Origin: Boesenbergia rotunda
Lineage: Eukaryota > Streptophyta > Magnoliopsida > Zingiberales > Zingiberaceae
Reading direction: 5' to 3'
NCBI GenBank assembly: GCA_024364735.1
Contig: JAGFNQ010000187.1
Span: forward strand, 50,285-114,284
Length of the DNA stretch: 64,000 bases
The translations under genes and the position numbers were made by a program. Positions 1 to 10,787 of the stretch are shown piece by piece. Under the pieces are notes generated by a model that made no database searches, had not been told where the DNA came from, and was given only the letters and a program-made list of their open reading frames with translations. Numbering within the stretch: the stretch's first letter is position 1; the number at the start of each line of letters is the position of its first letter.

Positions 1-1070
1 TAAGGATATGATACCCTTGATTTCATAACCCACCCCTCACTAAGTTATCACCAAACTCATACACCCCTCAATCAAACTCATTATCATTTTAATTGTCAAA
101 TTTATACCAAGCACGTTTTAGAAATTTACATCTAGTTTTTACATGGTTAAATAATCAGATAATATATTATATAAACAAGTTATTAGTTTTTGAAAAGTTA
201 GATCTTAATTTTTATCATTATAAAAAATAATTATTAATTTTTATACGATTGAATGATTGGATAATATAAAATTATCTTAGATAGATCATTTAAAGTGACA
301 CAGAGAAGCACTCATTTAATTTGAATCAGAAATAAAACGTCCATTTGATAAAAATACAAATGATAGACGTCCATTTCTATGGAAAATGAAAACGTGCAGA
401 GACTGAAACCCGATTTCTAGATAATATAATCCGTTTTTGAAAATATCATCTCTGATCAACAATAAATAATAATCAGAATAATGGTTGCAAGGACATAATT
501 AAGTTGTGTTCGTATCTTTGTGTAATTAATTATGTGTGTTGGGTGACAAAGCGGATTGTGCCACGTAATCTATTGTGTCATCCGAATCTAAAATTTTGAA
601 TAGAATCTTATTTCAGTTAAAAAAGTAAGTAGACGGTGCTCACTTTTACAAGATTTTAATAACCGCCAGCCACCACATCCACATAATTAAAATAATTAAT
701 TGGAATCGATAAAGATAAAGGAAAGTCGAAGCCAAACGACATGATTAGCGTGACTTGCCCTTGGCTTTCATAAAGTAATTAACCCCTCGGGATCTTTAAT
801 CTTTGTATGTGACTTCACCATCAATCTGTAATTTCATACTTAAAATATTCTTTTATGCATTACTTGTTTTAAAACAGTTTTAACCAAAGCTATTCTATAA
901 TCAAATATATTATATAAAAGAACGTAAAAAGGTATTTTGAGTATTAAGCAATATATTGTTTTTAGAGTCTTTTGCCAAACTTATATAAATTGAACTTTTA
1001 CAAAGATACATGCAACTAGCAAGACATAGATAATATGCATGAAATATTTGAAGTTTTGAAAGAACTACTA
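1..1070. other. AT-rich intergenic sequence
   Basis: No credible coding frame, RNA gene or TE terminus was recognised here. The stretch is AT-rich and full of stop codons in all frames. It ends where a minus-strand LTR begins, so it may be the original flank of the Tat-like element. Confidence 0.5.
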
Positions 1071-2183
1071 TGTCGTCATGCTACCTGTTTCGGAAAGAGT
1101 CGACGACGATGGTCAATCACTGAAATTCTGCTCCTGTGAAAGTTACTACGGCGAGAAGGAACTTAGGGCCCTGCAAGGTTAACAAGAGCGTTAGGGGATA
1201 CGCCGGCAAGGGTCTGGCGGAGCCCACTTTGACGCTCAAGTCAGTGTATCGTCCGAAAGGTAAAGGTAGCGAGAAGTAAAGAATGTATGTAGGGTTGAGA
1301 CAGCGTAACCCCCTTATCGGAGGGGTCGGACTACCTTTTATACTGACGGTGACAGACTAGACGTGTCTCTTCGATCGGTGCCACATCTCCGGTACTTACG
1401 CCACGTTCTCCCCCTCTTTCGGCAGTTACTGGATATCCTTTGAAACGGTCTGCGCCGTTATCACGCTTCTACCCATTTTGACATTTAAGGGTCGTGAAGA
1501 CCTCTTCTAATGGGGATACTTATCCATACCGAGAGGGGGGGGGTCAGTACCTGAGGTCGGTCATTGCGAGGACTCCACCTCCCGAGGTGAGCTCGGGGTC
1601 TTCGGGCGCTATAACTCCTGAGGTGCTCTCGGGCCTAACCTCCCAGGGTGCTCCAGGGAGGGGTCTTAGGACTGACCTTCCCGGGCTCGTCTCCTGAGGG
1701 GGGCCCGGGAAGGAAGGTCACTTCGATTTGTCTTGTCACACCCGACGACTTCTTCATCCCCCGTGTCGGGCACGGACTATTCAACCCTATCACAAGTCCC
1801 TCTCTTCAAGTCTGATCGAAGGAAGTGTGGCTGACTGATTGGACTAATGTAGAGATGAAGAAGCTGCGAGCCTCCGCCTTCCTTATTGCTCCTGTAGTTA
1901 TAAGGGGCCTTTGGATTATATCCTTATCCCGAGTTTCGAGAAATCCCCCTTAATGGTCTCATCCTTTTCAAAAAAGGATATCCCGACTCTTGAGGTATTA
2001 TAATGATGTCTGTCTCTTCGTTATAAAGACACATGACTCTTTTCTGAGGGCGACAGGGTACCCTAGCGAATGCCTTATTGCCACGTGTCCCAACGGTCAT
2101 CTCCACGAGTTCTTACGAACGTGCGCCGCCTTGGCCGACTTGCGACAAGTGACTGCCTGTGCGCGGCGGTTTCTCGCTTTTCA
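1071..2183 (-). repeat. 3' LTR of the Tat-like element
   Basis: On the minus strand this begins TGAAAAGCG and ends ...GACGACA, giving TG...CA ends. A TATA-like box (minus, AGTATAAAAGG) lies at 1334-1344. About 90 bp further on is a segment reading CTGACTTGAGCGTC on the minus strand (1229-1242), a phrase typical of R/U5 in plant Tat LTRs. A purine-rich tract (minus, across 2184-2192 and 20537 onward before interruption) abuts the LTR start as a polypurine tract should. Boundaries are by eye; the element lacks its other LTR, so the TSD cannot be checked. Confidence 0.55.
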
Positions 2184-2775
2184 CGTGTCTCTTGTTAGTA
2201 GGAGTCCTAGAGCCAATTATGTGATGATTGACTAGAGACATTTTGTATCATATTCTATCACTACGGTTCCCTACATAAGGAGTTATGTACTTTGGTATCG
2301 TCAAACGTCACCCATAACACGGTGGACTATAAAGGTGATCACTGGGTATGTAATGAATTATGCGGAGGGATGTGAGTGATGTAGATGGAATCTATCCCTC
2401 CCATATGACGGGAGTGATATCTGTGGGCCCCTTAATCGAGTAGGACTATTGAAACGCATGTCCATGCTCAAATGAGTCAATATGAGATATTGAGCTCATT
2501 TGTTTAAGTGAGTCTACACGGGGATCAAGAAACACAAGATTGATCGAGGATGACACGGTCTATGCCTCATTGGTCAATCTAGATATCAAGGATAGAAGGA
2601 CAAGGTCATACATTATCATAGTCACGGAGGTTTAGTCAGATCTCGGCTTTTCTTGTTACTTGGGTAGCAATGATGCATTGCTAGATGCCGCTTATTGCTT
2701 ATGTTTTTAAAGTGTTTAGGCGCATTGCCAACGTCACGAGAACCTATTGGGTCACACACAAAGGACACAATGCTT

Positions 2776-3080
2776 TGGGAACTCGGGAGTCCGAGCCCGA
2801 GTTAGGAACTCGGGAAGTCCGAGCCCGAGTTGGGAACTCGGGAGTCCGAGCCCGAGTTAGGAACTCGGGAAGTCCGAGCCCGAGTTGGGAACTCGAGAAG
2901 TCCGAGCCCGAGTTGGGAACTCGGGAGTCCGAGCCCGAGTTGGGAACTCGGGAAGTCCGAGCCCGAGTTGGGAACTCGGGAAGTCCGATCGGGAGATCCA
3001 CTCGGCAGACTGGGTCGGCATTGGGCAGACTGGGTCGGCATTGGGCAGACTGGGTCGGAGCTCGGCAGACTGGGTCAGGA
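2776..3080. repeat. Two adjacent minisatellites inside LTR A1
   Basis: From about 2776 to 2990 a unit of 27-28 bp (core AACTCGGGAGTCCGAGCCC) is repeated about eight times. Each unit holds inverted 8-mers AACTCGGG and CCCGAGTT, so each can form a small hairpin. From about 3000 to 3080 a 20-bp unit (core GGGCAGACTGGGTCGG) is repeated about four times. Copy A2 has single-copy sequence at this place, so the arrays grew after A1 and A2 diverged. Confidence 0.85.
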
Positions 3081-3904
3081 GCTTGACACTCGGCAGACTT
3101 GGTCGGGAGACCGGTCGGGAGCCCGAGAGGCCCGGTCGGGATTAAAGGGAAATCCATTAAAGTGTTTAATGAAGAAAAAAAAAGATTCTTTTCTTGCATG
3201 AGAAATGATAAAGGTCCACATGAAAAGGTGTGCTCTTTATTGGTATTAATGAAGGAAGCCAAAGAGACACAAACCTCTTCATATTCATGGGATGAGTATA
3301 AAAGAGGCCCTTGTGACTTTGGATGAGGTCTTCTTCTTCCTCTCCTTCTTCCCTTTCTTCTTCCCTCCCTCATCTTCCTCCTTTGGCCGAAACCCTACTG
3401 TAGGGTTCTTGGTGTTCTGCGAGCTACCTCAAGTTGCTAACACAACTATGGTAGCTCTCCCGAAGTTGAGAGATTGTGTCCGTGTGGATACGAGTGTTGG
3501 ATCGAGAGAATACGATAGAGGGGGGGTGAATATCGTTAAAAACTTTTCGGATTCGATGTTAAGAGAATACGCAGCAGAATTGAAAACACAGCACAAGAAC
3601 TCAAGCGGTTTTACTTGGTTCGGAGTCGCGGTCGGCTCCTACTCCAAGGCCTACGGTCGTGACCGTTTACTATGGACAATTTTATATGTGCGCAAATGTT
3701 TACAGAAAAATATTACAGTTGTAGTATAGTAAACTAAAAATTAAACTCTTCGTTACCGACGCCCAGTGTGGATCGTGCTTCGGAGTAGAGGGTCGTCGTC
3801 GGCGCTTGAGTCTCAAGATGGGAGGTTTCCGGAGCAGAGTGCTTGAGTCGAAGAGCGTATTGGCGTTGGAAGTATTGTCTCAGAAGCCTTGGGGGTAGAG
3901 CCCC

Positions 3905-4237
3905 TTATATAGTGCACCTGGGGGCGCCCGGGACGCTGGGGGAGCCATCCACGTGTCACTCGATCTGCAAACCTCTCGGTCAGCCTTTATCCCTCCAGGA
4001 TCGGGCTTGAGGTTTGACGGGGGCGCTCGGGAAGCAGGGGGCGCCCAGATTGACTTGGTTGGCTGGCTTCTCATTGACTTGAACTCTATCTGCTTCGTTG
4101 GCTTGGACCCAGGGTGCCCGAGGCATCCGGGGTGCCCGGGAGCACGGGGGCGCCCGACCCAGTGAGCTTCCGAAGCGTTTTCTTGCTCAACTCTTGTTTG
4201 GCTTTGACCTTGGGCGCCCGGGACCTCCCGGGTGCCT
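3905..4237 (-). promoter_or_regulatory. U3 promoter block: TATA box plus GGGCGCCC palindrome pairs
   Basis: A minus-strand TATA box (CTATATAAG) lies at 3905-3912. Upstream of it, rightward on the map, palindromes or one- to two-base variants start at 3922, 3940 (degenerate), 4021, 4039, 4112, 4130, 4148, 4212 and 4230. Neighbours within a group are always 18 bp apart start to start. The nearest one lies 9 bp from the TATA box. Spacer sequences differ but all are 10 bp. Promoter function is inferred from position. Confidence 0.6.
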
Positions 4238-4511
4238 AACCCAGCTGCTGCCCTCTCCTTTGAGTCGTTCTGAGCTGTAGAAACTCGTTCCTTCGGTCCT
4301 GCATATAGGGTTAGTACCAAACATGATAAAGCAAGTATGTTAGTGAATTTTACAGCCGCAGCTGTCTTGGTTTTGACTTTGGGTCTCCAAAATGGAGCCC
4401 TAGGTCGAACCGACGCCTACTGTTCCCTCGACGGGGAACGCGTCCTCACCTACTCCTCTCAGGAGAATTTACCTGTTGCCAACCGACTTCTCCGGTTGGA
4501 CTTTTGCCCAG

Positions 4512-4830
4512 CAGTCCTTCGCTAGGTGTCTAGCAGTCCTTCGCCAGGTCTTCGGTACCAAGCAGTCCTTCGCCTGGTGCCTAGCAATCCTTCGCCAGGT
4601 CTTCGGTACCAAGCAGTCCTTCGCCTGGTGCCTAGCAATCCTTCGCCAGGTCTTCGGTACCAAGCAGTCCTTCGCCTGGTGCCTAGCAGACCTTCGCTAG
4701 GTTTTCGACTCCTAGCAGCCCTTCACTAGGTGCCCAGCAGTCCTTCGCCAGGTCTTAGGGTTTTGTTGCCTAGCAGTCCTTCGCTAGGTGCCTAGCAGTC
4801 CTTCGCTAGGTGCCTAGCAGTCCTTCGCTA
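4512..4830. repeat. 51-bp tandem repeat in LTR B
   Basis: A 51-bp unit containing CTTCGCCAGGTCTTCGGTACC and CCTTCGCCTGGTGCC repeats about four times with flanking degenerate units. Because 51 is divisible by 3 it leaves long open frames on both strands, which should not be taken as genes. The same array occurs in the other LTR (19945-20215) and, in reverse complement, in the solo LTR at 25345-25560. Confidence 0.85.
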
Positions 4831-6481
4831 GGACTTTAATCTGCATACTCAAGTAACATGTTAGATAAACATAACATCTTAACTTTTGAACCCTTTGCCA
4901 TTATCAAAACCCAGGTTCGACTTGGGTGCTGTCTGCACCAACAATCTCCCCCTTTTTGATTTATGGCAACCCGGTTCATAAAGTTAAGTTAATCAAAACA
5001 GGTGAAATACCAGTTTAGTTTCCTCCCCCTGGAAGGAATCTTCCTCTAAGTTTTTCAAAGATTCATGGGGTTTGAACAATTTCTAAGTCTAAGATGGAAT
5101 TAATTTTTCAACACTTAGAATATTTTTCAAAAGACGTTTTAGAAAATATTTTCCAAAAAAAATTTTGGTTGGGTACTTGAAAAATTTATACTTAGAAATT
5201 TTACACTTAGAAAAATTTTCAAGTTAATAACTTAGACAATTTTCTAAACATTTTCTGAAGTAAAATTTTTTTCAATCTCTTTAGTACTTTAGAAGGTTTA
5301 TATTTAGAAACTTTTCTATTAGAGAAGTTTGAAAATAAGTACTTAGAAAAATTTTGAACATAGCTTAAGTTAGAATCACTTTTGAAAAACAGCTTGGGGC
5401 AAATACTTAGACTCAATTTTGGAATCAACTTAGATCAAGTACTTAAAAACAGTAAAAAACAGTTTTGAAGGCAACTTTGATTAAGTACTTTTTGAAGAAA
5501 GGATAAGGAGAATTTTGAATTTTGAATTTTTTTTTAAATCTTCTCTCCTTTCTAATCTCTCCCCCTTTGCCATGTATCACAAAACAAAGCAATATAGCAA
5601 AAAAATTGCATAAGGATATAGCAAAAGCATAATGTGTTGTACTGAACCAATTTAAGATATAAACTGAACCAAATTAATTTGAATTATCTCTGTAGGGTTC
5701 TGTCTAACCTAATTTGCTATTTACTAACTGTTATAAACAGTAGTTTTCGCTAAGGTTAGTCAAGTTAAGTGTTCTGTTCAAGTTAGATTTTCTATACTTG
5801 ACACTTAACCTGCTTATTGTTTAATTTGTATTTAGTGCCCCAATTACTGCAGATGCACTGACTTAAAGCATCTTGAATTAAGGCAAAGACCTAAGCATCT
5901 CAACCCATTCTAGGTTATCAGTCAAAAGTACCCTAAGGTGCTTGTGAGATGCTGGCTTCTAGATCTATAGGTGCATGCAGTTCTAGGGTTAGGACCTAGG
6001 CTAAGTCCATTTGCGAAAAAGCCCTAGTTTTGAAGGGGGTAGTTTTTGAAAATAAAAACTAAGTCGAAAAATTATTTTAAAAAGAAATACCAAAAAGATT
6101 TTGAAAATCAAGTAAAGCAGTTTTAAAATTATTTTAAAAACTGATTTTCAAATCAAATAAAGTAGTTTTTAAAAAAAAAACAGAAGTAGAGTAATCCTAT
6201 TCTACCAAGCATAATCCTAACTGCCTTCTTAGTGAGTTGAACTCAGACTCAGGTAGGGGTTTGATTGGTTTGCTCGGCGTTTTCTAAGATAAGAATCATG
6301 CGTTTAAAAGAAAGGAATTAAGAAAAGTAATTTTAAAAGCGAAAAAAATTATACCGAGTAGTCGTTCGGAGAGGCATGGTCGCGGTTGAGGAAGCAAGAG
6401 GGTCACTTGGTCGCCTTGGAAGGAAAAGAGTTAGAGAGGAGAAGGGTTTTGGATGTGGCAAATGAATGGAATTCGGGTGGC

Positions 6482-6731
6482 TTATATAGAGGTATTGGCT
6501 TGGGCGCCCGGGATAGGTGTCTACTGCGTTTGGCAGTGACCTACTGCTGGACGGGGGCGCCCATGATGACCCGGGCGCCCTGGTCAGTAAGGATAGCAGC
6601 TTTGCTGCCTTTGACAGGTCCTGGGGGCGCCCGCAAGGGCCAGGGCGCCCTAGTTAGGGAGACATGACAGTTTTTCTGCCTTGAACGAAGTGAAAGAGAT
6701 GTAGGGAGCGCCCGAGGAGTCACGGGCGCCC
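6482..6731 (-). promoter_or_regulatory. Second, internal promoter-like block in family B element
   Basis: A minus-strand TATA box (CTATATAAG) lies at 6482-6489, with GGGCGCCC palindromes at 6502, 6555, 6573, 6625, 6643, 6706 (one mismatch) and 6724. The three pairs again have 18-bp start-to-start spacing. The arrangement and orientation repeat that of the LTR promoter although this lies in the internal region. It could drive a short transcript towards the 3' LTR; no ORF is evident downstream. Confidence 0.5.
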
Positions 6732-6775
6732 GAGTTAGGTGGGAATTGACAACTTTGTTGTTTTGTTGACCAGTT

Positions 6776-6890
6776 TGACCATTTGACCATGGATTAATTA
6801 TTTTGACTATGGTATGACTGCTTTGACCATGGTTTGACTACTCTGACCATGGTTTGACTGCTTTGACCATGGTTTGACTATTATTTAAAT
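6776..6890. repeat. Short tandem repeat, TTTGACCATGG type
   Basis: About five units of roughly 21-24 bp built on TTTGACCATGGTTTGACT. The core CCATGG is a 6-bp palindrome. It lies in the non-coding part of the family B element next to the internal promoter-like block. Confidence 0.75.
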
Positions 6891-7601
6891 CAAGCAATAA
6901 TCAAATCCGTTCTAAGCTACAAAATTTAATGTTTGTACTAAACAACAGTACAAAGATAAACTTAATTTTATTTAAGTTAACTTTTACCCTCTCACCCATT
7001 CTAGAGTTATCAATCACGTTTGCCTTATGGGTTTTTGTGAGACAGGTTTTAGTAGATAGAATTATTTTGAAGAATCATGATTTATTTTGAAAAACTTAAT
7101 TTAGTTTTGAAAACAGTTGATTTTGAGTTTATTAAAAAAATGTGTGAATCTACAATTAACTGAAAATTTGTGTTAGATTCGAATTTAACAAAGAATAATT
7201 TGAATTTGAATTTCAAAAATTGGCTTCCAGGTCTTGGCGAGGCACTAGGCCTTCTTTGGCCGTAGCCTTATTGGATCATCAACCCTTTCCTTGACAAAGC
7301 CTTTTGATGAAATTTCATTTTCAAGATTATTTCTTGAAAAATTCTGGTCTAACTAGTTTGAGTCTTGGATCGGTAGCTTCGGCTAGTTTCACCAGTTTAA
7401 AGAGACCAAGTAGAGTATACTTGACTTTATTAGAAGAGGCTTCCCTAACGTACTATCATCTCACCGTCACCCAATACTAGGTTGTTCAAATTTTAGTTAA
7501 TTGGTTCAGTCCTTAAACTAACCAGTCCTAAGTCTAAGCATGGTAAATTGCAGAAATTAAATAAACAAGCAATCATGCAATTTTAAAACAAGAATAGAAA
7601 T

Positions 7602-8494
7602 TTATCTAACTATGAATATTATTTTTAATTTGGCTCCCCCTGAACTAAAGCCACAATAATGGTTCGACAAGATGTGAATCTTGTCCTTGGGGATCCAATA
7701 TTGATTTGATCCAGTTTGTTTGCTCAGGCACAGTTTGGGTGCCCATGCCTGAACTTTAGGTCTGGACTGATTCAGTACAGTATAGTATGTTCTTTGTCTA
7801 GACTTGGTTCTATAACCTAACCCGGATCGATTTAGAACCGACTTCTGTTTTCCAAGGATCATGTCATGACCCTCGGAACCAGAAGTGAATCGTTCTAAGG
7901 CTGTTCTGAGGTCCTTGACTTGAGTTTTCAAGGAGGAGTTCTCTTTCTCAAGTTTTTCAACTTGAGTAGAGGTTCCTTCTTGAACCTTCTCAGTTAAGGA
8001 TCCAGAGTCAGCTCCCTCTTTCAGGAGTTTTACTTCCAGTCGGAGAGATTCGACTCGGAGTTTGGCTTTCGCCAAGTCTCGAGAAAGATAGGCAATTAAT
8101 TCGTTTAACTGATTTCTAGAAAAACTACTTACAATGATTTCGCCATCCTCTGAAAACGTGAGTTTGCCGTCGTCCGGCTCCGATTCTGACTCGGTCTCGA
8201 TTTCTTCTGAGGCGGTTAGTGCGAGCAGGTTCGACTGTGGGGCCTCTTCTTCTTCTTCGGAGGAGGACTCGTCCCACGTTGCCTGAAGGACCTTCTTCTT
8301 TCTCGTCTTCTTCGTTTCCTTCAGATTGGGGCATTCAGTCTTGTAGTGACCCTTCTTTTTGCATTCGTAACGGGTCACATTTGGTTTGTTCTTTTCATTT
8401 GAGGGTTCAGCTGGTTCTTCCTTTCTTCGGTTGGTTTTCCTTCTGTTGGTCTGGTTTTTTAGTTCTTTAAAGTAGTTGATGACCGCTTCAGTCG
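7602..8494 (-). pseudogene. Family B gag, C-terminal part with CCHC knuckle
   Basis: Minus-strand frame continuing gag after the insertion at 8495-10490. It carries a zinc-knuckle-like segment (YECKKKGHYKTEC) near 8340-8380 in which the first of the four zinc ligands is Arg instead of Cys, then an acidic Ser/Glu-rich stretch, a coiled-coil-like region rich in Leu/Glu/Lys, and the segment NRSGLGYRTK, which is also present in the gag at 16900-16960. In related full-length Copia elements the protease motif follows soon after; here the frame ends at 7602 and no DSG motif is found. Basic and acidic composition fits a nucleocapsid-type tail. The protein is no longer expressible in one piece. Confidence 0.8.
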
Positions 8495-10490
8495 TGTCAC
8501 GGTTTCAAATACAATTAAAGAATCGAACTCCTCTGATACTAATGTAGCATGGAGTAACTCGAGTCGTCTCCCAACGAATGTAGTTGGTACATGATAATTC
8601 TCAGGATTGTATTTTATTGCTTTTGGGTTTTTGATATCAAACTGGGGTTTGGATTTGAACGTAAAGACTACGAAAAGAAATAGCAAGCAGGTATGAAATC
8701 TAGTTCTAATTAAGGAAAGACAAGGCAGGTACGGAAATCTAGTTTAACCTAACTACAATTGCAGTAAATAAAGGACAACTTGAAATAAAGCATTAACGAA
8801 ACTACATATAAAGCAAAAACTTACAGCATTAAAAAAATCTACTCTAACCTAACTTGATTGCATTCAAATGAAGACATGAACATAAAGCAATTAAAAGAGG
8901 CAAGACAAACAAGAATTAATCAACTAAGAAACATCACAATTGAAATTAACGGTTCAAAGAGGCATTTGATCGAACACATGATAGACATGCTAAAAATGGC
9001 TTCAAGTATGTGCAATTTGAATTGGGGAAGTTCTATCCAGTACAATCGTTCAACAAACAATCTATCTTAACCATTCAAACACAATTAAGATCAATCAACA
9101 AGCAACAATTAAAGGAAGAACTTCTGGAAATTGGAACACAGAACTTCTGGAAATCGGATGGACTACTGGAAATTGAAGTGCTGTAGAGAATTTCTGCCAA
9201 ATCTGATGAAGCAGAGATGACTGCTGGGTCTGCTGTGAAGTAAAGAGCTGCTGAAAAGAAATTGCTGAAGAAGAAGCTAAAGCTGCGAAGAAATTGAATT
9301 CAGGAGATGAAGCTGCTGTTGCTGTGAAGGAAAATGCTGCCGGAAATAGAAGATTGCTGGAAAGGAAGCTGTGAAGAAGAGCTGCGAAAGAATTGCTGTA
9401 AAAGAAATGCTGTAAACAAAAAGCAACGGCTGAAAAGAAATGCTATAAACAGAAAGAAACGGCTGCCGGCGGCGGAGTGGATAGGAGGACAGCTAGGGTT
9501 CGGAACCCCCAGATCCCTAGCTGTGGTGATGGTGTTGGAATGCTGTGACGGCTGCGTTCGGCTAGGGTTCGGAACCCCCAAAGCCCTAGCTCGTCCGGCC
9601 GGCGGTGATGAAAATGGATGAGACTCCTCTTCGAACCCCGAAAGAAGAGATGGAGATGGGGAGGTGTAGACCGTGGCGATGATGAACTCCGGCCGGCTAA
9701 GGTTAGAACCCCTAACCCTAGCTGTGCAATGGCCGGAGGAGATGAAGGTGAAGGTGAGGAGGAAGAAGAGAATCGGGAACCCCTCGACTCCCCCCGTTCG
9801 ATCTGCCCTCGTTCCGAATCTGCCCTAGCTTCTCTGCGCGATCCCCTTTTGTTCCTGCTGCGCGTGGGTTCGGTCAACCAAGCCACAGCTTCAGCGGTTC
9901 AATTCAATCAACTTGAGTTAAGTCCAGCAATCCGATTCAGTCAAGATTCAGCCCAGGGTTCAGTTCTTTGGTTCAGCCAAGCACTTGAGTTCGGCTTACG
10001 CTTGAGCTTGTCTTGGGTTTAGTTCTTCAGCCCAACAGTTCAGAAGGAATTTAACAACGGACGACTGAGATCGATTTGGCTTCATCCAACGGTCAAATCA
10101 CTTCTGATTTGGCTGAAATTTTCAGATCTTGATCTATGGTCAGGATTGATTCTATCTTGAACTTGGATTGACCAGAAGTTGACCGATGGCTCAGATTTAG
10201 TCGTTCTTTGGAATGGACGACTCCTAATAATCCGATGCTTGATCCCTTTAATCTGGATCCAATGTTGACTCAAGTTTGACCTGATTTGATCTAGGTCCAT
10301 GATCAATTGAAGCCTACAAAATGATATTCAAATTTAGTGCCAAAAATATCCCAAATATACAAAGATTAGAATTAAAAGCCAAAATGAAAGGAATACATGA
10401 AACCTAATAAAATTGCAAACTTAAGCATATAAAATATGGATCAAACATGGATTTTAGAGCCGAAAATAATCAACAAAATGATGGTTATCA
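8495..10490 (-). mobile_element. Solo LTR inserted in family B gag
   Basis: About 2.0 kb of foreign sequence interrupting gag. On the minus strand it runs from TGATAACCATC (at 10490) to CCGTGACA (at 8495), TG...CA. It contains a phrase around 8545-8580 (CTCGAGTCGTCTCCCAACG) typical of Gypsy-type LTRs. The flanks AGTCG and GTAGT do not form a perfect TSD, so the ends may be off by a few bases. No coding domain is recognised inside; GC-rich frames around 9300-10020 lack any family signature. Confidence 0.65.
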
Positions 10491-10787
10491 GTAGTCCCAA
10501 GCTAGCCGAACCAGCTTAGGTCGATTTCCCTCGCTGTCTTCTGAGTCTGAATCTGAATCAGACTCGGGTGCAGGTTGAGGCTTCTTCTTGGTTATTTTTC
10601 CATTTTTACCTGCAACAAAAGCGATGCCTTTCTCGGCCAGGGTGCAGTTAGTCTGCTCATGCAATTCTAGCTCAGAAAACAGTTCATCTAACTTGATTTT
10701 AGAAAGATCCCTTGAAACTTTGTATGCATCTACCATAGATGCCCATAAAGTATTTCTAGGGAAGGCGTTAAGAGCATACCTGATCAG
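10491..10787 (-). pseudogene. Family B gag, middle part
   Basis: Minus-strand fragment of the UBN2/Copia gag domain lying between two inserted solo LTRs. It encodes the helical segment that follows the N-terminal part at 12994-13484 and ends in an acidic Ser/Asp tract. Its neighbours in gag are recovered by skipping the insertions: the N-terminal part resumes across the TSD ATCAG (10783-10787 and 12994-12998). Confidence 0.8.

Larger units (their letters stand above)
3495..4943 (-). repeat. 3' LTR of family B element
   Basis: 1449 bp, starting TGTTGGATCGAG and ending CTGCACCAACA on the plus strand, with a perfect 6-bp terminal inverted repeat. An antisense polypurine tract (AAAAAGGGGGAGAT on the minus strand, 4944 onward) marks this as the 3' LTR of a minus-strand element. 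It contains the TATA and paired-palindrome block (3905-4237) and a 51-bp tandem repeat (4512-4830). Confidence 0.88.
4944..7601. other. Non-coding 3' internal region of family B element
   Basis: AT-rich sequence between gag and the 3' LTR, where an autonomous Copia element would carry pol. No pol motif was found in any frame. It contains an internal TATA and palindrome block (6482-6731) and a small tandem repeat (6776-6890). The rest is rich in A/T runs and shows nothing else. Confidence 0.7.

Noticed and set aside
4337..4525. Short hydrophobic frame in LTR B resembling a signal-peptide protein (also 14514-14738)
   Set aside because: Lies in LTR sequence on the strand opposite to the element and runs into the 51-bp repeat.
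9300..10022. Overlapping GC-rich open frames as host genes
   Set aside because: They lie in an inserted LTR, overlap on both strands and show no domain or splice evidence.
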